Of a DNA stretch of 64,000 nucleotides, positions 22,229 through 34,048 are shown piece after piece. The stretch covers positions 3,746,001 to 3,810,000 of the forward strand of contig CALZFC010000043.1 in NCBI GenBank assembly GCA_945643635.1. The letters are read 5' to 3'. The translations under genes were made by a program, and so were the position numbers. Origin of the DNA: Allodiplogaster sudhausi. Its lineage: Eukaryota > Nematoda > Chromadorea > Rhabditida > Diplogasteridae. Every line of letters begins with the position of its first letter. Within the stretch, counting starts at the first letter, position 1. Under the pieces are notes generated by a model. That model worked only from the letters and a program-made list of their open reading frames with translations. It made no database searches and was not told the DNA's origin.

Positions 22229-24201
22229 TCGGAGGAAGGTCGGCATTACGTTCACTCTCATTTGAAGGGTTGGAGATGGTCACCCTTCCAAGTGGTCTCG
22301 ATCTTATTCCTACTGTATTCGGATATGTAGCCTGTGGATATCAAGACGGCGAAAAACCGATACAGAAAGGAAAGAAGGCCAAACCAAGCAAAACTGCCAA
22401 GTCTAAGAAGAAAAGTGTACTCATGATCAGTGCACGGGCAGTGAGAGATGTCGCCGCGGATGAAGAATCCCGCCGCACGGAGAGTAGCAGCCAAGCTGAG
22501 GGCACAGACGCGCAGAGCGCGCTCACAGTCAGCCGAGAGACCACGCAGACTGAGAGATCGAAGACGCAGACAAATTTGCGTTCGAGCCATTCACACGCCA
22601 GACAGGCAGAGAGTGAAGGCAGTGATAGTGCTGCACCGGCAGAGACGCCGAAGACGCAGACAAAGTTGCGTAGAGACCACTCGCCTGCCAGACAGGCAGA
22701 GAGTGATTGCAGTGTGTATACTGCTCCGGCAGAGAAGCCGAAGACACTGAGTGACTACAGTGTGTGCGAATCAGCTAGACAAGCAGCTGAGAGAGCATCG
22801 TAAGACAGTACAGTCTTGGCAGAACGCATGCAGACACTGCCAGAACAGTGTAGAGATGCGACGACTGCAGAGAGCGCAGTTGAACCGCCAGATCGGCGAG
22901 AGACCACAGCACAGCCAGAGAGCACTACTGTGAAGAGACGGCAGAAAGTGCAAATGCACGCCTAATCAGCTGTTGATCAGACGAAGGCGCAAGCAGAACA
23001 GCAGCGCGCTAATTCTGTATCCAATGCAATCTCGAGTAACCAGAAGGAGGGAAAAAGGACTGGCAATCCAAAGTCTCTAACAAAGGCGAAGAAGGAGAAG
23101 AGAGTCAAACTCTGGGATACAGAAGCCATTGAAGGAGAAAGGTTAGAAGCACTAGAAGTGGCACTAGCTAAATTTCTTGCCTTGGAATTGGCACCAGAAG
23201 ATGAAACGACGGACACCACTAATGAGGGAGTCGTGGAGCATTTCTGGAGAACCGTTGAAAAACGGGAAGACGGCTATTATGTGGAGTTCCCTTTCAAGGA
23301 CATGAAGGAACAAGTAGCCGACAACTTTGTATTAGCTTTACAAAGTTTGAAGAAAAGCAAGTGCGTCACGAACGACGAGCTTTTCGAGCGAACTAATGAA
23401 TTGTTCTGCTCCCAGGTAGAAAGCGGAATCATAGAAGAGATTGATCCACTTACTAAACCTGATGGTCTCGTTTAATACAGTCCTTACAAGGCAGTGATAA
23501 AGACGACTAAGCTCAGAATGGTATACAATGCCAGCAGCAGACGTCGCGGAGTGGTGAGTGTTAATGCAGCACTTCACACTGGCCCAAATGAGATGGCCGA
23601 AGTGACCAGCCTTCTCATGAGGTTCAGAGAAAGGCCGTTCATTGCAGCAGCAGATGCCGAGAAAGCTTTCCACTGCGTGCACTTGAAAGAGTCTCAGAGA
23701 GATATCACGAGATCCCTCTGGATTCGAGACAGGCAGAAGTACCTGTCAGGTGATTGGAAGGACGGGCTGATCCATTTTCGGTTCCGAGTGGTTCCATTTG
23801 GATTTACATCCAGTCCACACCTGCTGAATAGCACAATTCGCTATCACATGACAATGAGTGAGCGAAAGTTGCGAGAACACCTTGCTATGCTTAGCAATGG
23901 TGGTGAAGACGCGAATGTCAACGCGTACGAAGATACCTGGCGAGCCGCGCAAAGCGAGAGGCTGAAGGCCATGGAAGACATTCGGAACGACATATATGTC
24001 GACAACATCTTTTTCGGCGCAAATAGCGAGACCGAGTTGTGGATGAAGATAGACGTCGCGCAGAGAGATTTCATTGAAATGAATATGTCTCTGCGGCAGA
24101 TTTTGACGTCCTCTCATCAAGTGAATTGTGGATTACCATTCCGGAGGTGGACCGACACCATGTTGGTATGCTGCCAGTTTTTGAATAAGGAAACCTGTTG
24201 A
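22213..24201 (+). pseudogene. BEL/Pao pol region: protease end, repeat-rich linker and reverse transcriptase
   Basis: In the next frame VELLIGGRSALRSL ends the protease region. A linker at about 22,500-22,930 consists of degenerate repeats (ARQAES...PKTQTKLR). The reverse transcriptase begins about 23,480 and shows AADAEKAF, VVPFGFTSSPHLLNSTI and YVDNIFFG, where the catalytic YVDD of the family reads YVDN. Stops lie at 22,801, about 22,963 and 23,473. After about 24,120 homology stops and RNase H is missing. The frame ends at 24,199-24,201. Confidence 0.8.
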
Positions 24202-24415
24202 AGAGGTTTATTGTGTACGGTAGCTGTTTAGTATAAGGGCGTCTCTTTTGGAGAGACGCTTCATTCTACGATTGAGTCGTGAAGAGTGTGGTATGTTTAA
24301 TGTTTCGTTTTAAGCTTATTTTACGTTTGTGGCTTCATTCGCGTAAAGCGGTTCCATTTTAATTAATTTTTTCCAGGTTATCAATCTTTCTCATTTAAGG
24401 CTTATTCGTTTTACC

Positions 24416-25813
24416 TTGATTGCAGTTTCGCTTGCGTTTTCGAGCGTTCGAGAGGTATGCGACTGGCTAAAGGCGTCATGCTGGGCGGCTGATTTAACAG
24501 CGGCCCGATGCCTCCCGAGCCTCTCTATTAAGAAGTGCCTGCCATGCCAACGGTATAACAATCGACCGTTTCCTTATCCAGAACCGCCACCACTTCCAAA
24601 GGAAATGGTGCGCGAGAGCCATGTGTTCGAAAACATTGGCCTTGATTACCTTGGACCCATCAGGTACAAAGTAGTCACAGACAAGGAGAGCTTTGAAAGA
24701 AAAGCTTAAATCTTACTAATAACATGCCTAGCAGTGAGAGCAGTGCATCTGGAATTGGTAGATGACCTTTCTGTAATTGCATTCTTGAATGCAATGAGAA
24801 GATTCTTCTCATGAAGAGGTGTGCCAAGAACGATTCGTTCTGACAACGCTACTACGTTCAAGCTGGGAGAAAAGCTTTTGAACCAGATGTGGCAGAAGCA
24901 CACTCACGATGAAGACGTCGTGTCGTACGTTGCCAAAGAAGGAGCTGAATGGATATTTAATGCAGCCGCAGCACCCTGGCAAGGAGGCTTCTATGAAAGA
25001 CTCGTGGGAATTGTCAAGAAGGCATTCCTGAAGGCAACCGAGCATAGAGTGTTAGAGAGAGATGAAACTCGAACAATCGTGACTGAAGTTGAAGCAGTTA
25101 TTTATTGCCGGCCTCTCACTCAAGTGAGTGATGATTTGCAAGATGCATTGGAAATACCGGTAATAAGACCGATTGATTTCTTGCAGCCGAAAGTGAGACT
25201 TGGAGTCCCAAATGTTGCTAAGCAATTAGAGGACCGCGACTTTGAATTCGATCAAGAGTCAAAACCATTCAGAGAAGCACAGGAAAGACTGACAGAGACA
25301 CTTAAAGTGCTCGACAAGTTCTGGAAAGCGTGGAGTACGTTCTACCTTGATGAGCTCAGGGAGAGAGAGAACCGAAAGAGTGCTAGAATGGCCAAAGTCG
25401 ATGGAAAGCCGCCAAGCAGCGCTCCAGCAGTTGGAGACGTTGTGCTTGTTGTGGATGAAATGCACCCAAGAGGAAGCTGGGAGATGGCTCAAGTGACGAA
25501 GATCACGAGTGCCAAAGGAAGATCCGTAGAGCTGAAGACTGCTAATGGAAGGACCATCAGTCGACCTGTCAATAGAATTGTGCATTTGGAATTGACAGAT
25601 GAAGAGAAGAAGGAATTCGATTTTGATGTGGACATTCGCCCAAGGGATGAGAAACCTGCAGAGACCAGAGAATTTAATCTCCGTCGAGGCAAGAGAGTCG
25701 ATTATGCAGCACTGAATGAAGGAAGTGTGCTATTGACGACGATGTCAAATTCAGAAATCAAGCGTACTCTAAGCGAGACGATGTTCGTGTATTTGTCACG
25801 ACTGACTGCATGA
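24416..25813 (+). pseudogene. BEL/Pao integrase region
   Basis: CLPCQRYNNRPFPYPEPPPL and FENIGLDYLGPI mark the zinc region end and start of the integrase core. RTIRSDNATTF, AAPWQGGFYERLVGIVKKAF and the downstream GDVVLVVDEMHPRGSWEMAQ are the usual C-terminal blocks. Stops at about 24,707 and 24,812 break the frame. The gap between 24,201 and 24,416 lacks RNase H and most of the HHCC region, so a large internal deletion is inferred. Confidence 0.85.
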
Positions 25814-26110
25814 GAGAAGCTCTGCAGTTATAAGACCAGGAAAGAATTGATGTACCCAAGTATGTACATAACTGGCAGCCGATTACTGTATATAAAGATT
25901 ACATACAGTAGCCTAAGTGCGTGAATCGATTACGTGTTCGACGAAGCTGATCCAGAGGACCAAGCAGCCGCTCGAGCAGACCAAGCAGACGATCCAGACG
26001 ATCGAGCGAGAGATTCGAGATTCGAGATTCGAGATTCGGGACGAACGATGGAACAAGGAGCCCAGCCCCCAACCCATCGTCATGGATTAGAGTCCCCCAT
26101 TGTGGGACCA
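25814..26110. other. 3' non-coding end of the BEL element and junction to duplicated flank
   Basis: No 3' LTR follows the integrase. Instead, after a short repeat (GAGATTCGAGATTCGAGATTCG, here at about 26,012-26,036) the sequence enters a second copy of the DNA found left of the element (19,080 onward) at about 26,105. Confidence 0.6.
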
Positions 26111-26401
26111 GGCCACCAGGCCACCAACCCACCCATGCACCTCTCGGCATTGGATAACCTAGTGATAGGGGAGGGGGGGGGGGTCATTTGCTCAAAGATG
26201 TTCTTCTCTCTCTCTCTCTCATCTTTCTTTCTCTCTCTCATCTCTCTTTCTTTCTCTCACCTCTCTTTCTCTCTCATCTCTCATCTTCTCCCTATGTCAA
26301 TCTCTATTAATGAGACTAAATGTTTTTTTTCGAATCATTAACACTACAAATGTAGAACAAAGTGAAAGATTTGTGTTTCGCCTTCATTCACAGCCTGTTA
26401 A

Positions 26402-28773
26402 GAGAGCCTCTCAGTAAGGCTCCAGTTGGCCCTGCCCTAGATGCAAGATGACGGATCCATACATTGAAAATGTGGTCAGGCATGACCTCTCTATTAACTT
26501 TTTGGGAAAATTTTATTTTTATAAAAATTTTCTTTCCAGGAATACCTTAAAGTGTGCTAAAATTTTGAAAATTCATATCGGGCTTTAAAGTCAACATTTT
26601 TCACTTTTCTTTTTTTTATTCGATTTCTCGTTGAATACTTAATAAAACGTAGTAAGAGACTTCTTTTCAAAATTTTCATTTTTGTTGTTTAATTTTGTCA
26701 TGAATTTTTTTGTCATGTCATCGCTCGTTGAATACCTAAACCTCATTTGTGCGTGGGATTTTTATTTCAGATTAAAGAGCATGAAAAACTGTACAAGATA
26801 CGGTCCAAGTTCAGCAAAATCTCTTTCCCAGAAGCCTCGAAAAAGTAACCCGAATAGGAGCAACTCTCACCTGAGCGAATATGGTAATATGGTTACAACT
26901 TGCCAAATTTGACAAGCTCACAGAAGCTAAACAGACAGTTTTATACAGCATCTTATTCTCTACAGAAAGGTGTCCATGACATTTTCATAAAACGCGCTTT
27001 TTATTGATAAAAACTTGAAAATTCGATTTTCAAACATTTTTGAAAATAACTGAAAACCTATTTCATGAAGTATAGTGTGTACGAGCTTTGTCGCGGAATC
27101 TAGTATCCGCTACCGCTGTACTTTGCTCTTCTAGAGAAAGTTGTTATTCTAGAGATTTAATGCATTTCCGTTTGGTAAGAAATGCATTAGTTATATCTGT
27201 ATAATCTTGTCTACATTCTTCTAAGGTGAGAGTTAGAGGATTTAGTGGAGATATTAGAGAACTAGAGACGAATCGGTATAGCTCCGCCTTCAATTGAAGC
27301 TATACTTAAGGGGTGGCGAAGGACTGTTATTGGCGTGTGGTGTCCAGCCTCTCTTGGCCCCCACCCCTCGTCTAGATCTGTCTTTTACCTTGCTGTCACT
27401 AAAGCCTCCTTGTCCAAATAAACACTTGTATTTAAACCAGTAGTGGCGAGCACAAAAACACACAGTCGCAATCTTTCACAAGCTTGCTGAAAACGATATC
27501 TCCGTAGCTGTATCTTGTAGAGCAGAAAATTCTACACAACATATATTCTTAATGCATTATCTTGATTTCCTACTTGATCCGAAAAGTTGATTTCAAATTC
27601 GCGGTTCGAGCTAAATTTGGCATCAGGTGTCGTTTATACATGAGTTAACTTTAAAAATCGGTGTTTTCGTTCAAAATAACAATCTTTTTCGTGTTCCTGG
27701 TATCGAACAACCCCTCTTGGGCAAATTTGGGGAAAATTTTTTTTTTCGACTTTTGACTTCCATTTCGCCATGGCCGTGCAAAAGTCGAAAAAAAATTTCG
27801 AAATGAGCAGGGTAAGATCGAAAAAAAAACTTTTCCCCAAATTTGCCCAAGAGGGGTTGTTCGATACCAGGAACGCGAAAAAAATTGTTATTTTGAACGA
27901 AAACACCGATTTTTAAAGTTAACTCATGTATAAACGACACCTGATGCCAAATTTAGCTCGAACCGCGAATTTGAAATCAAGTTTTCGGATCAAGTGGGAA
28001 ATCAAGATAATGCATTAAGAATATATGTTGTGTAGAATTTTCTGCTCTACAAGATACAGCTACGGAGATATTGTTTTCAGCAAGCTCGTACACACTATAC
28101 TTCATGAAATAGGTTTTCAGCTATTTTCCAAAATGTTTGAAAATCGAATTTTCAAGTTTTTATCAATAAAAAGCGCTTTTTATGAACAAGTCATGGACAC
28201 CTTTCTGTAGAGAATAAGATGCTGTATAAAACTGTCTGTTTAGCTTCTGTGAGCTTGTCAAATTTGGCAAGTTGTAACCATATTACCATATTCGCTCAGG
28301 TGAGAGTTGCTCCTATTCGGGTTACTTTTTCGAGGCTTCTGGGAAAGAGATTTTGCTGAACTTGGACCGTATCTTGTACAGTTTTTCATGCTCTTTAATC
28401 TGAAATAAACATCCCACGCACAAATGAGGTTTAGGTATTCAACGAGCGAAAATTCATGACAAAATTAAACAACAAAAATGAAAATTTTGAAAAGAAGTCT
28501 CTTACTACGTTTTATTAAGTATTCAACGAGAAATCGAATAAAAAAAAGAATAGTGAAAAATGTTGACTTTAAAGCCAGATATGAATTTTAAAAATTTTAG
28601 CACACTTTAAGGTATTCCTGGAAAGAAAATTTTTATAAAAATAAAATTTTCCCAAAAAGTTAATAGAGAGGTCCTTGGTCATGCCTGACCACATTCTCAA
28701 TGTATGGATCCGTCATCTTGCATCTAGGGCATGCCTGTATGGACCCCTCCTTGAGTCTTACAGAGAGGCTCTC
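26402..28773. mobile_element. Second TTAA-flanked palindromic element, with a solo LTR inserted in its left arm
   Basis: Ends read GAGAGCCTCTC on both strands with TTAA outside (26,398-26,401 and 28,774-28,777). Arms are inverted repeats around a centre at about 27,780-27,790 (AAAATTT...CGACTTTTG / CAAAAGTCG...). The left arm is longer only because of the 392-bp LTR at 27,089-27,480. It shares end sequence with the element at 12,555-14,610 but most of the arm sequence differs. No transposase was seen. Confidence 0.85.
27089..27480 (+). mobile_element. Solo BEL/Pao LTR with 5-bp target duplication AGCTT
   Basis: Begins TGTCGCGGAATC and ends CTTTCACA (TG...CA). AGCTT stands at 27,084-27,088 and again at 27,481-27,485, and removing the LTR plus one AGCTT restores the sequence of the opposite arm (about 28,085). 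It carries an AATAAA near 27,416. Confidence 0.9.
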
Positions 28774-28889
28774 TTAATTGTATGTTGTTTGAGATGCGTG
28801 GGAAGGGTAATTTGCATAGTAACAGTTGCTGAATGAGTGCTAAGGAGCGAAATACTTTGCGAGTATACATGCACTCATTGTCTTGCTGA

Positions 28890-28919
28890 CTGCGGAGAGG
28901 GAGGGAGAGAGAGACATAC

Positions 28920-28950
<31 letters not shown>

Positions 28951-29010
28951 CAGGCACAGACAGACAGAACGACAGACAGACAGACACAGACAGACAGACA
29001 GATGCACAAG
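28890..29010. repeat. GA and ACAG/GACA microsatellite
   Basis: (GA)n followed by (CAGA)n. Related CT/GTCTCT runs are at 29,118-29,195 and a long (GA)n at 29,375-29,475. Confidence 0.9.
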
Positions 29011-29401
29011 AGAGGAGAGCGGTATCGGCACTGCGTATCTATCCTCTGAAGCCTCAACGTTTTCAACCCAACAGATAGGGCCAAAACACGTCTCAACGCT
29101 TTATTTTCTGGAATGAAGAACTATCGGCTCTCTCTCTCTCTCTCTGTCTCTCTCTGTCTCTCTCTGTCTCTCTCTCTCTGTCTCTCTCTCGCCCTCCCTC
29201 TCGCTCAGGGTCTCTGAACAACAACCCAATACAAGCCATGTTGTTCTTGAGCTTTTTAAACATTCCCGTTCATCCTTTCTCTTTACTGTCCTCTGAAAAT
29301 CATGCTTCTCTTTCCACGAACATCATGCAGTCTCTTGGCTAAAAGGAAAAGGCGGGTGACAAAGAAAAGTACCCGAGAGAGTGAGAGAGACATACAGAGA
29401 G

Positions 29402-29457
<56 letters not shown>

Positions 29458-29744
29458 GGAGAGAGAGAGAGGGGGAGAAAGTAGGTAAGCTAGGCTATCC
29501 CCTTGTCGGGTTTTCTTTCTCATATGATGAAGAGTAAGAAGTTCAGCAAAATGAGTGCCGGGGAGAGAGGCCAGGATAAAAAGGGGCGGAGCCTAGAAAT
29601 CAGCGTATTCTCACTGCGCGGAAACTACGAATTCTACTCAACCCCCATTCTGTAGTTTTGGCGCAGGCGCCGGCGCCGAATTTCACGAATTCTCCTCGAC
29701 CTTTTCCGCCTCCTGGCGAAAACTACAGAATTGTTTTCTGTGTG

Positions 29745-29840
29745 CGGCACCCAGGGTAAGCCCCGGCCCCGGCCCTGGTCCCCGAGGTCGGCCCCGGCCC
29801 TGGCCCCAGCCCCCGTGGTCGGCTCCGAAGGAGGCCCCAG
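29745..29840. repeat. GC-rich dispersed repeat (3 of 4)
   Basis: CACCCAGGGTAAGCCCCGGC followed by CCCGGCCCTGGTCCCC units. It shares the CCCAGGGTAAGCCCCGGCCC edge with the minus strand of 11,940-11,965. Confidence 0.65.
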
Positions 29841-30007
29841 CTACAAAGCTTCTTTAAAAAAATTCGCGTTGGGGAAAAATTCATCCAAAATTGAGAAAAT
29901 GCGTTTGCGCAATACATCTGTAACGCATACTGAATAAAGCGTGGCATATTTCATCATAAATTTGCTCATAATATGTTCAACTGGGGGTTAGCTTAATTTA
30001 ATTATCC

Positions 30008-30090
30008 ATAGCCCCCAGGGTAGGCCCCGGTCCCGGCCCGGGGGCCGGGGGCCGGGGCCTGGGTCCGGGGCCGGGGCCGGCCACCCCTGG
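30008..30090. repeat. GC-rich dispersed repeat (4 of 4)
   Basis: CCCCCAGGGTAGGCCCCGG followed by GGGGGCCGGGG units, closing with GGCCGGCCACCCCTGG, the same edge as at 11,985 and 17,990. Confidence 0.65.
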
Positions 30091-30518
30091 AAATGAGTTC
30101 AAAAGTCAAAGATTCAATTGAAGCAGTCCTAAAGATAATGATGGAAAATAATGGAAAAAGCTTTATTCAATGTATCTTTGTGGAAACCACTGTAACAAGT
30201 CAAACAATGGAGAGTAAATGAGAAGGCGAATGGGAATGGCGAGATGTTCGTCAAAGACGAGAGAAAGAGGAGAGAGAGAGAGGGGAGGGATGGAGTGAGA
30301 GAAAGAGAGAGACAGAATGACAAAAATCTCCTCCTCCGCCGAAGCCCCGCCCTCTCAGTGCCTACGGACTGATAAAGCTGCTGTAGAAGGAGAAAGCGGG
30401 AGAGATGACAAGGCAGTTTGTCAATGACAAATAACAGATGACATATGACATGTGACAAATGAAAAATGACAAGACAACAGTGTCAATGACATACAAATTG
30501 GTCATGACGATTTGTCGA

Positions 30519-30610
30519 CGACATGTCATTGACACAAAGTAAGATAAATCGGGCTGCAGATGCTCTCTCAAGACAAGACAAGGATGAAGATGATGAGGAC
30601 GCTTTCTGAT
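30519..30610 (+). mobile_element. Ty3/gypsy pol fragment (ADALSR motif)
   Basis: The frame TQSKINRAADALSRQDKDED ends at a stop about 30,610. N-x-x-A-D-A-L-S-R is the conserved end of the gypsy RNase H region. Only about 30 codons remain. The DNA before it (30,400-30,520) is made of ATGACA/TGTCAT-type short repeats. Confidence 0.5.
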
Positions 30611-30619
30611 TGTCTGAAT

Positions 30620-31790
30620 CCTCTCACATCTCTCACATTCAAATGCTCTCTCGCAAACTCTCTCCCAGCAGGTGGCATCAGCGATTATCTTCTACTATCA
30701 TTCTCTCTCTCTCTCTCTCTCGCTGCAGTGTTGCTAGAATAAATAGAGAAAACCTAAAGAATCTCATGAAAAAATGTCAAATGTAGTCTATATACAAATG
30801 TATATAGTTCATCTCACATTGTATGTGAGAGAACTTTATTCAACTAATCAGAAAAGGAAAAAAAAGAAAGCCAAAACTTAACTGAGTAGAGTCTTGACAA
30901 CTGAGTTGAGATCATCACGTCTTAAAGGAGCTGTCCATGGAGATTACAATGTTGCTGAATTTTTTGTTAATACTATCCGGTTCAACTAGAAACATCATTA
31001 GGAAAAGTGAGAATGCGTTCTGAAGTGGCCCTGAGGAGAAAAAACCAGATTTTCCCCACGTATTACTGTAGAATTTAGGGAGTGACGTCATCACTCCTTG
31101 CCTACTTTCTCCGCATGCACACCCTCATTCTACGAGAGAGAAGGTGAAAACTAGGTGCGAAGCGGCAAGCCACGCTTGAGATTAGAGGGAAGAGAAGAGA
31201 GGCAGAGAGGAAAAGGCTCACAAAGTCTAGTTTGTTGTGATGGATACTGTGCTAGCATACCGCCAAAACTTTTTGCAATATCATGCGCGAATTCAAACGT
31301 TAGTTTTTCACAAGCGGCTTCTAAACTCCATGGATAGTTCCTTTAAGCTTGGATCTCTCCACGGCGGAGGAGAAGGAACAGCAGCAGCAACGGAAGGTGA
31401 TGGCTATTTAGGAGGAGGGGAGACTACTGCTCCCGCCGGTGGCGAGGACGGAGGCGCGACTCCAGCAATACGCCAGATGGACGAGATAAGGGACTAGGAG
31501 GTGAAAACTTAAAAGGAGGGTCTACAACAGCTGGTGGTGAAAAGGAGAAGGGAAGTATGAGCGTGCCGGAGAGGCAGAGAAGACGACAAAGGGGATATGA
31601 AAGGAGCGCGGGCACTGCTTCGAATGGCAGATAAAAGGTGGCAGTGGAGAGTACTCTCGAGGTTGTCTTACAATGATTGCTATGTAAAGCTCGTTGTTAT
31701 TTATAGCAAAGCATTTTATATCAATTGTGTTCTTCCATGTATGCCGCATATTCAGAAGGAGCAGCGGCGTCTAGCCCCGCCCTTCCCGCA
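30620..31790. other. Mostly non-coding; small Gly-rich ORF at 31,240-31,497
   Basis: The plus frame starting MDTVLAYRQNFLQYHARIQT ends in a Gly/Ala/Thr-rich part (GGGEGTAAATEGDGYLGGGE) at 31,495. It lies upstream of the collagen exons but shows no collagen N-terminal domain, so I do not link it. A (CT)n run is at 30,695-30,722. Confidence 0.35.
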
Positions 31791-31994
31791 TACGCAACTC
31801 TCAAGCCCGAGCGCCGCTGCAAATGGCGGACATCGACAAATGGAAGAGGTCCGCTTCATTCTCAATAATCTTCACACAATATTAATGCATATTTTTTTAA
31901 TAAAAATATTAATTAGCAAAGACACTGATAGAGCTGTCTTGCACTCTCATAGATTCCTTCTCCGCAACCAATTAGTCCTGTGCACCGGCCAGCC

Positions 31995-32665
31995 ATCTGT
32001 CTCGCTCACGGCTGCCAATGTAACGCCAGTTCGTGCCCGTCCGGCCCGCCCGGCCCAAAGGGACGGCAGCCCCAGGGCTTTGTGGCTAGTCGTCCATTCA
32101 TTTCTCATTGTTGGAATTTACATAGAAAAAAAACTAATCCTAAACGTAATTATCTCAGAACGGCGTGAACGGGATAGACTCGGAGAACATGCAGCTGGAC
32201 ATGAAACAGATGACAATGTGCCACCAGCGCCCGGCCGAGCCGGGAATGACGGGGCAGACAGGGTTCAGAGGCATGGCCGCGCCAGACGGAGCAAGAGAAG
32301 CGAACGGCAAGGACGGCATTCCGGGGATGCAAGGAGAGATGGGCGCAGCCGGGTACTTGGACAGGTCGGGCCTCCGGGCGGGCCTGAAGAGAAGAGTGCT
32401 GACGGGCCAAATGGACCACCCGGAGAGGCAGGACCGGAGAGGGAGGGAGGGGGAGAAGGCCCGCTAGGCGAAGCGGACCCGCGGACGGTCTGCTTGGAGA
32501 CGAGGGCGGCGAGGGCCGACCTGGCCTCGACGCCGGCTACTGTCACTGCCCTACACGGAATGCAGCAGAAGCAGAAGGAGGTGGACGGGGAGGCGGAGCT
32601 TATCTGTCTGGGTCCCCGGGAGGTGGTGAAGGGGGATATAAGAAGAGTACACCTACTGAAATAAA
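31995..32665 (+). pseudogene. Cuticle collagen gene with two reading-frame shifts
   Basis: A first exon ends in CQCNASSCPSGPPGPKG...QGF (to about 32,081), followed by an intron with acceptor TATCTCAG, and NGVNGIDSEN continues in phase from 32,159. Gly-X-Y triplets then lie in three frames in turn: GMTGQTGFRG...GKDGIPGMQGEMGAAG, GPPGGPEEKSADGPNGPPGE, and GLLGDEGGEGRPGLDAGYCHC. The tail (GGGRGGGAYLSGSPGGGEGGY) ends near a GA microsatellite. Cysteine-flanked Gly-X-Y domains and a DAGYCxC end are typical of nematode cuticle collagens. Shifts near 32,355 and 32,490 and interrupted triplets indicate decay. The usual N-terminal transmembrane exon was not found. Confidence 0.65.
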
Positions 32666-32819
32666 AGAGAGAGAGAGGGCGAGAGAAAGAGAGAGAGAGA
32701 GAGAAAAGAGAGGGAGAAAGAGCTAGATAAATAGAGGAAGAGTGACGGAGAGAGATGTTCGCCATACTATCGCATCTCTTTTCAAATAAGCAGAGTTTTC
32801 TGTCAGTTGTCAAAAATAA

Positions 32820-34005
32820 GGTACAAACATATTCCCAGAATAAAAAATGTAAAAAATAAATAAAGATAGAATATTCATTGAATACAGAACAGAGTTGAAA
32901 ACTACTTTATTAAGCCAAATTATTATTACTCTCAACGTTTACAGAGAATGGCGAGTGTCAGTGACGATGAGGTGTATGCGTACCCTCTGTAATTAATCTC
33001 GACAATCATGCCGGTCGCAGCGACACGCGTTGCAGTCGTGGACGCGGTCACCGCGAGGGAAGTGGAAGTGGAAGACGCGCTATCACTCCTGCCCAGAGGT
33101 GGAAACTGGCTCACCTCTGCTCCTGCCTACCAGTTGCGAGGGCAGAGAGGTGAGGAAGCAGACACAGGAAAGGAGCCAGAACATATGAGAGAGAAAAAGA
33201 GCGACAGAATGACAACAGCATAACTGAGTAGGCTTGGCCCACACACACACCTGCATGTCTAATTAAAGCGCAGCACCTTGCCTCTTTTTTATTCCTCATT
33301 TCTCTCTCTATATATATCTCCTCTATTTTTACCCTTTCTCTGCCTCCTTTCCTCTCTCTAATTCGCTCTCTCTGACTCTCTCCTCTATCAATCACCCTGT
33401 TCTCTCTTCCTCCCTGTCCCTCTCTATCTCCTATATCTCTTTCTTTCTCTCTTTCCGATTGTCTCTCGCGCTCGATTTCTATCTCCTCTCGCTCTCTCTC
33501 TTTCAGTACTCCTTTTATCTTTTTCTCTCTGTACTCTCTCTATCTCCCTCTCCCTCCTCTTACCAATGACGTAAGTCCAGACTTGCTGCAACTGCAAGCC
33601 GGTCGATGTGATCTCCATGTCGAGGGATATGTACATTCAATTTTGCCCATTTCAAGTGATCGGTATACCGTTAGGCTTAATTCTGCAACAGCCATCTTGC
33701 GAAAGCTAAAGGTCCCCTATGATCATGTTTTTATAAGAATATAACATTGTAATTTAATTAATTAATTAAATTATGCAATTCATTCTTCTAGTTTAGGTAT
33801 TTCGTCTAATTATAGAACTTCAAGGTTGCGTACAGAATTTTTGCACACCTAAAATTACTTTTCGGTTGATGTGAGCGTCCCAAAAAAGAGCAATTTGGAA
33901 CGCCTGTACATGAAATCTTTCGATGTTGAGATCAAGAGAGAAGAGAGCGAGAGAGAGGAGAGAGAGACAGAGATAGAGTGAGAGGGGAGAGAGAGAGGAG
34001 AAGAG

Positions 34006-34048
<43 letters not shown>

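Noticed and set aside
28900..29000. CRISPR-like array
   Set aside because: The periodicity is simple GA/CAGA microsatellite without spacers, and the genome is eukaryotic.
28720..29110. Ser/Leu-rich or Arg/Glu-rich ORFs on both strands
   Set aside because: Microsatellite translations without a start context or conserved motif.
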